Below, piece after piece: positions 6,298 through 8,268 of a stretch of DNA of 8,268 nt (position 1 is its first letter; every line of letters begins with the position of its first letter). The stretch comes from Desulfobacula sp. (GTDB taxonomy: Bacteria; Desulfobacterota; Desulfobacteria; Desulfobacterales; Desulfobacteraceae): positions 1-8,268 of the forward strand of contig JAABTB010000084.1 of NCBI GenBank assembly GCA_011390085.1. The letters are read 5' to 3'. The position numbers and the translations under genes are program-made. The notes below the pieces were generated by a model. It was given only the letters and a program-made list of their open reading frames with translations, was not told the origin of the DNA and did no database searches.

Positions 6298-7482
6298 ATG
6301 GAAAATTTAGTGCAGGAAAAAGATAAGATGGTGGACATTCTTACCTGTAACGGGAAACAGATTATCCTGATCGGCACCGCCCATGTGTCGCGTCAGAGTG
6401 CAAAGCTTGTGGAAGATATGATCCATGAACAGAATCCGGACACGGTCTGCGTTGAATTGTGTGAAACCAGACTTGCATCCTTAAAGGATGCGGACCGGTG
6501 GCGCAATATGGATATCGTCAAGGTCATCAAAGAAAAAAAGGCCTTGATGCTGTTCATGAACCTTCTCCTGGCCTCATTCCAGAAAAAGATGGCCGATAAA
6601 TTCGATATCAAACCCGGACAGGAAATGATCAATGCCATCCAGGCGGCTGAAACCATCAATGCCTGCCTCGTCCCGGCGGACCGGGAAATCCAGGTCACCC
6701 TTTCCAGGGTCTGGCGCGGAATGGGATTCTGGGAAAAGATCAAATTCATCTTCTCCCTTGTGTTCTCCTTTGGCGCAGCCGACGATATCAAAGAAGAAGA
6801 CATCGAAAAAATGAAACATGAAGATATTCTTCAAACCCTTTTAGCAGACGTGAAAAAGACCCATCCGATCATCGAAAAAACCCTGATCAATGAAAGGGAC
6901 CAATTCCTTGCAGAAAAAATCCGGACGGCCCCGGGTGAAAAAATCGTGGCGGTCGTGGGTGCGGCCCATGCCCCCGGAATAAAAAAATACCTGTTTTCCC
7001 CCGACGGCATAGACCTTTCGGAACTCAACCGGATTCCGCCGGCAGGCAAGGCGGGAAAAATATTGAAATGGGCAATTCCTGCCGCAATTTTATTTCTCTT
7101 TGTCCTGGGTTTTTTAATGAAAGGGAAAGCGGCCGGCGCAGATATGATATGGATATGGATTGCTGCCAATGGGCTTTTCGCAGGGATTGGCGCCATTGTT
7201 GCCATGGCGCATCCCCTGACCATCCTGTCGGCGGTGATTGCAGCTCCCCTCACTTCCTTAAATCCCATGATCGCCGCCGGATGGGTATCCGGTCTTGTTG
7301 AAGCCTTTGCAAGAAAACCCAAGGTCAGGGATCTTGAGGCCATCCCCAAGGATATCGGCTCCATCAAAGGGTTCTGGCGCAACAATGTCACAAGGATTCT
7401 TCTGGTGGTTGTTTTCACCAACCTCGGGTCATCCATCGGCACCTTCACGGCCCTGCCTTTAATGCTCAAACTCTTCAACTGA
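6298..7482 (+). CDS. TraB/PrgY-family putative membrane metalloprotease
   Basis: A 394-residue member of the TraB/PrgY family, related to the Tiki/EreA-like putative metalloproteases. The family was named from enterococcal proteins that reduce sex-pheromone activity; the bacterial chromosomal versions have no settled role, and this one need not relate to conjugation. Conserved features in order: IGTAHVS with His29 (25-31), ELCETR with Glu53 and Arg58, LINERDQFLAEKI with Glu199/Arg200 (197-209), and the second GxxH in VVGAAHAPGI with His224. The soluble domain ends near 250. The C-terminus has hydrophobic segments at about 257-274, 284-303, 307-333 and 365-390, with a conserved VRDLEAIPKD stretch between the last two. 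The ATG at 6298 has only a weak upstream AAGG; ATG at 6328 (Met11) follows AGGA and is an alternative, since the domain begins at about residue 14. It stands alone, divergent from the Gate cluster. Confidence 0.9.
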   Translation: MENLVQEKDKMVDILTCNGKQIILIGTAHVSRQSAKLVEDMIHEQNPDTVCVELCETRLASLKDADRWRNMDIVKVIKEKKALMLFMNLLLASFQKKMADKFDIKPGQEMINAIQAAETINACLVPADREIQVTLSRVWRGMGFWEKIKFIFSLVFSFGAADDIKEEDIEKMKHEDILQTLLADVKKTHPIIEKTLINERDQFLAEKIRTAPGEKIVAVVGAAHAPGIKKYLFSPDGIDLSELNRIPPAGKAGKILKWAIPAAILFLFVLGFLMKGKAAGADMIWIWIAANGLFAGIGAIVAMAHPLTILSAVIAAPLTSLNPMIAAGWVSGLVEAFARKPKVRDLEAIPKDIGSIKGFWRNNVTRILLVVVFTNLGSSIGTFTALPLMLKLFN

Positions 7483-7483
7483 T

Positions 7484-7511
7484 CCGGTTTTTTTAAGAGA
7501 AAGAAAACCGG
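7484..7511. other. Hairpin just after the TraB-family gene
   Basis: CCGGTTTT (7484-7491) pairs with AAAACCGG (7504-7511). One G-T and two A-T pairs extend this to an 11-bp stem with a 6-nt loop AAGAGA. It begins one base after the stop codon, where a terminator would be expected, but there is no T-run on the downstream side of either strand, so it is not a standard intrinsic terminator. It could protect the mRNA 3' end or, because its last base is the first base of the GTG at 7511, block translation of the small frame that follows. Confidence 0.5.
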
Positions 7512-7692
7512 TGCCTCACCAGGATTATCATAAGGTCTTGATTTTAATAAAAAACAAATATATAGAAGAAGCGGAAACAGGTGCCTGCTCTTTGAAATCG
7601 ATCCGGAAAAACGAGATTACAGTTTTTTGATCTGGAAAGGTGCGTCAATAGCCAGTCTTGAAGCGGTACTGTCTGAATCATTGACCCGATAA
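7511..7692 (+). pseudogene. Small frame-disrupted coding region of unknown function
   Basis: Two overlapping frames each read as plausible protein but neither is complete. From GTG 7511 the frame gives a polar-helical stretch (PHQDYHKVLILIKNKYIEEAE) and ends at TGA 7628-7630. The -1 frame gives CLLFEIDPEKRDY, then SFLIWKGASIASLEAVL, and ends TAA 7690-7692, but has no usual start codon after its preceding stop (7531-7533). Joining them near GGT 7580-7582, as if one base were missing, gives a protein of about 60 residues. Alternatively, a canonical slippery heptamer A AAA AAC lies at 7549-7555 in the right phase for a -1 shift into the second frame. No family is recognised. It could be a decayed gene, a sequencing error, a true recoding site or chance. 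Confidence 0.35.
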
Positions 7693-7821
7693 CATATATG
7701 AGTCCGCCCATGATTTCTGGTATCGATTTGTTTTCATTGTATTTTGTTTGCAACGAAGCATTAAGACATTTCTGAAAAAGGCTAAAAACCGTTTCTAACT
7801 ATTTTCCGAAAGGAAGAACGC

Positions 7822-8268
7822 ATGGCCATGAAACTGACCTTCAAGCTGAAGCAGCACACTCCCATGATCCATTTTCTCCATGATCAGACGGGAGCCACTT
7901 TGAGAGCCACGGAACTCAAACCCAAACTGGACGCGTTTCTGATCAGGCATGCCTTTGGCAATGATTTTGAACGATATAAAACGCACCTGGCCGGATGGAA
8001 GGCTGGAAAACAGGAATCGGATTTTGAAGGGAAAAAAGCGTTTGACTATAAAGTAAAAATCGAATCTTCCCAACCCCTTTGTTTTGATATAATAAAACAA
8101 TTTCCGCTTTTTTTCGGGAATTTAGGGGAAAAAGAAACAGCGAAAAAAAATGAAAAAAAATTTGTGTTTTCATTTCAACCTTTTCCAATCACATTCTTTT
8201 CATTTGATAAAGCAATACTCAGCCATATTGAAAACCATTTTGCCGTCTTCTTATTTCAAAACAATTTC
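7822..8268 (+). CDS. RAMP-superfamily (CRISPR type III Cas7/Cmr-like) protein, 3'-truncated
   Basis: An open frame of 149 codons running off the right edge. The start is ATG 7822, 5 nt after AGGAAG (7811-7816); ATG 7828 is less well spaced. The N-terminus has RAMP-protein layout: a first strand MKLTFKLKQHTPMIHF (3-18) followed by GATLRATELKPKL (24-36), matching the pattern 'strand-TP...G...LR-x-S/T-x-L/I-K' at the start of Cmr1/Cmr6 and other Cas7-like proteins. DYKVKI (75-80) and FPLFFGNLG (94-102) follow. The visible part ends FLFQNNF, where such proteins often continue into a Gly-rich G-R-x-x-K-G-F-G loop; that is not visible. If correct, it would be part of a crRNA-guided type III-like effector, but no cas gene, array or catalytic residue confirms this. 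GC content falls from about 48% (7861-8040) to about 29% (8041-8268), unlike the genes to the left. The frame is well supported; the family call is from motif recognition only. Confidence 0.6.
   Translation, partial: MAMKLTFKLKQHTPMIHFLHDQTGATLRATELKPKLDAFLIRHAFGNDFERYKTHLAGWKAGKQESDFEGKKAFDYKVKIESSQPLCFDIIKQFPLFFGNLGEKETAKKNEKKFVFSFQPFPITFFSFDKAILSHIENHFAVFLFQNNF

Larger units (their letters stand above)
7483..7821. other. 339-bp stretch without an intact gene
   Basis: This separates the TraB-family gene from the partial gene at the right edge. It contains the hairpin at 7484-7511, the frame-disrupted small coding region at 7511-7692, and about 130 AT-rich bases (7693-7821) with no convincing promoter, repeat or RNA gene. 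A 25-codon plus-strand frame at 7698-7775 looks accidental. No CRISPR repeat unit is repeated here. Confidence 0.6.

Noticed and set aside
6475..6491. Short palindrome GCATCC-TTAAA-GGATGC in the TraB-family gene
   Set aside because: A 6-bp stem in coding DNA is within chance expectation and has no associated signal.
6831..7478. A 215-codon open frame on the minus strand
   Set aside because: It lies wholly antisense to the conserved TraB-family gene, has low-complexity composition typical of a shadow frame and no ribosome binding site or family motif.
7484..7511. Intrinsic terminator for the TraB-family gene
   Set aside because: The hairpin is real but has no T-run following it on either strand, so it is listed only as a hairpin.
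7549..7555. A AAA AAC as evidence of an IS1/IS3-type transposase
   Set aside because: The heptamer matches those used by some insertion sequences, but neither frame carries transposase motifs and no terminal inverted repeats were seen.
7698..7775. A 25-codon plus-strand frame beginning MSPPMISGIDLF
   Set aside because: Too short, no Shine-Dalgarno sequence and no recognisable feature; likely chance.
7483..7821. Possible CRISPR repeat or leader, because the next gene looks Cas-like
   Set aside because: No unit of 20 bases or more recurs here or elsewhere in the window; a single fragment such as GAAGCATTAAGAC cannot be called a repeat.
7544..8188. Minus-strand open frames of 69, 101 and 81 codons
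   Set aside because: They lie opposite the small disrupted gene and the RAMP-like gene, are rich in Phe from reversed A-tracts, and lack credible starts.

Overview
The window looks like a piece of chromosome from an anaerobic, sulfate-reducer-like deltaproteobacterium (Desulfobacterota, Desulfobacterales type). This rests on gene style, gene mix and moderate GC content; no rRNA or other phylogenetic marker is present, so the assignment is an inference.

Layout. (1) Bases 1-875, plus strand: low-specificity L-threonine aldolase, missing about 45 N-terminal residues at the window edge. It converges on, and overlaps by 4 bp, the end of a minus-strand cluster. (2) Bases 872-6170, minus strand, read from 6170 downward: a 60-residue helical protein, a two-repeat Gate (nucleoside-recognition) membrane protein, the DNA-repair ATPase RecN, an FmdB-type zinc-ribbon protein, citrate synthase and a cytosolic glycerophosphodiester phosphodiesterase. 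The first three genes overlap (17 and 41 nt) and look translationally coupled. A strong sigma70-type promoter built into the end of recN probably starts a second unit, fmdB-gltA-phosphodiesterase. (3) Bases 6171-6297: a 127-bp divergent promoter region. (4) Bases 6298-7482, plus strand: a TraB/PrgY-type putative metalloprotease with a membrane-embedded C-terminus. (5) Bases 7483-7821: a 339-bp stretch with no intact gene. It holds an 11-bp-stem hairpin and a small frame-disrupted coding region. (6) Bases 7822 to the end, plus strand: the first 149 codons of a gene that runs off the window. Its N-terminal region looks like a RAMP-superfamily (CRISPR type III Cas7/Cmr-like) protein, and its GC content falls from about 48% to about 29% part-way through.

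Bases 1-7482 read as ordinary core genome: amino-acid, lipid and TCA-cycle metabolism, DNA repair and membrane proteins. The part most likely to belong to an accessory or defence system is the right edge, from 7483 on, and most of that system would lie outside this window. No CRISPR array, tRNA, rRNA or intact insertion sequence was found.
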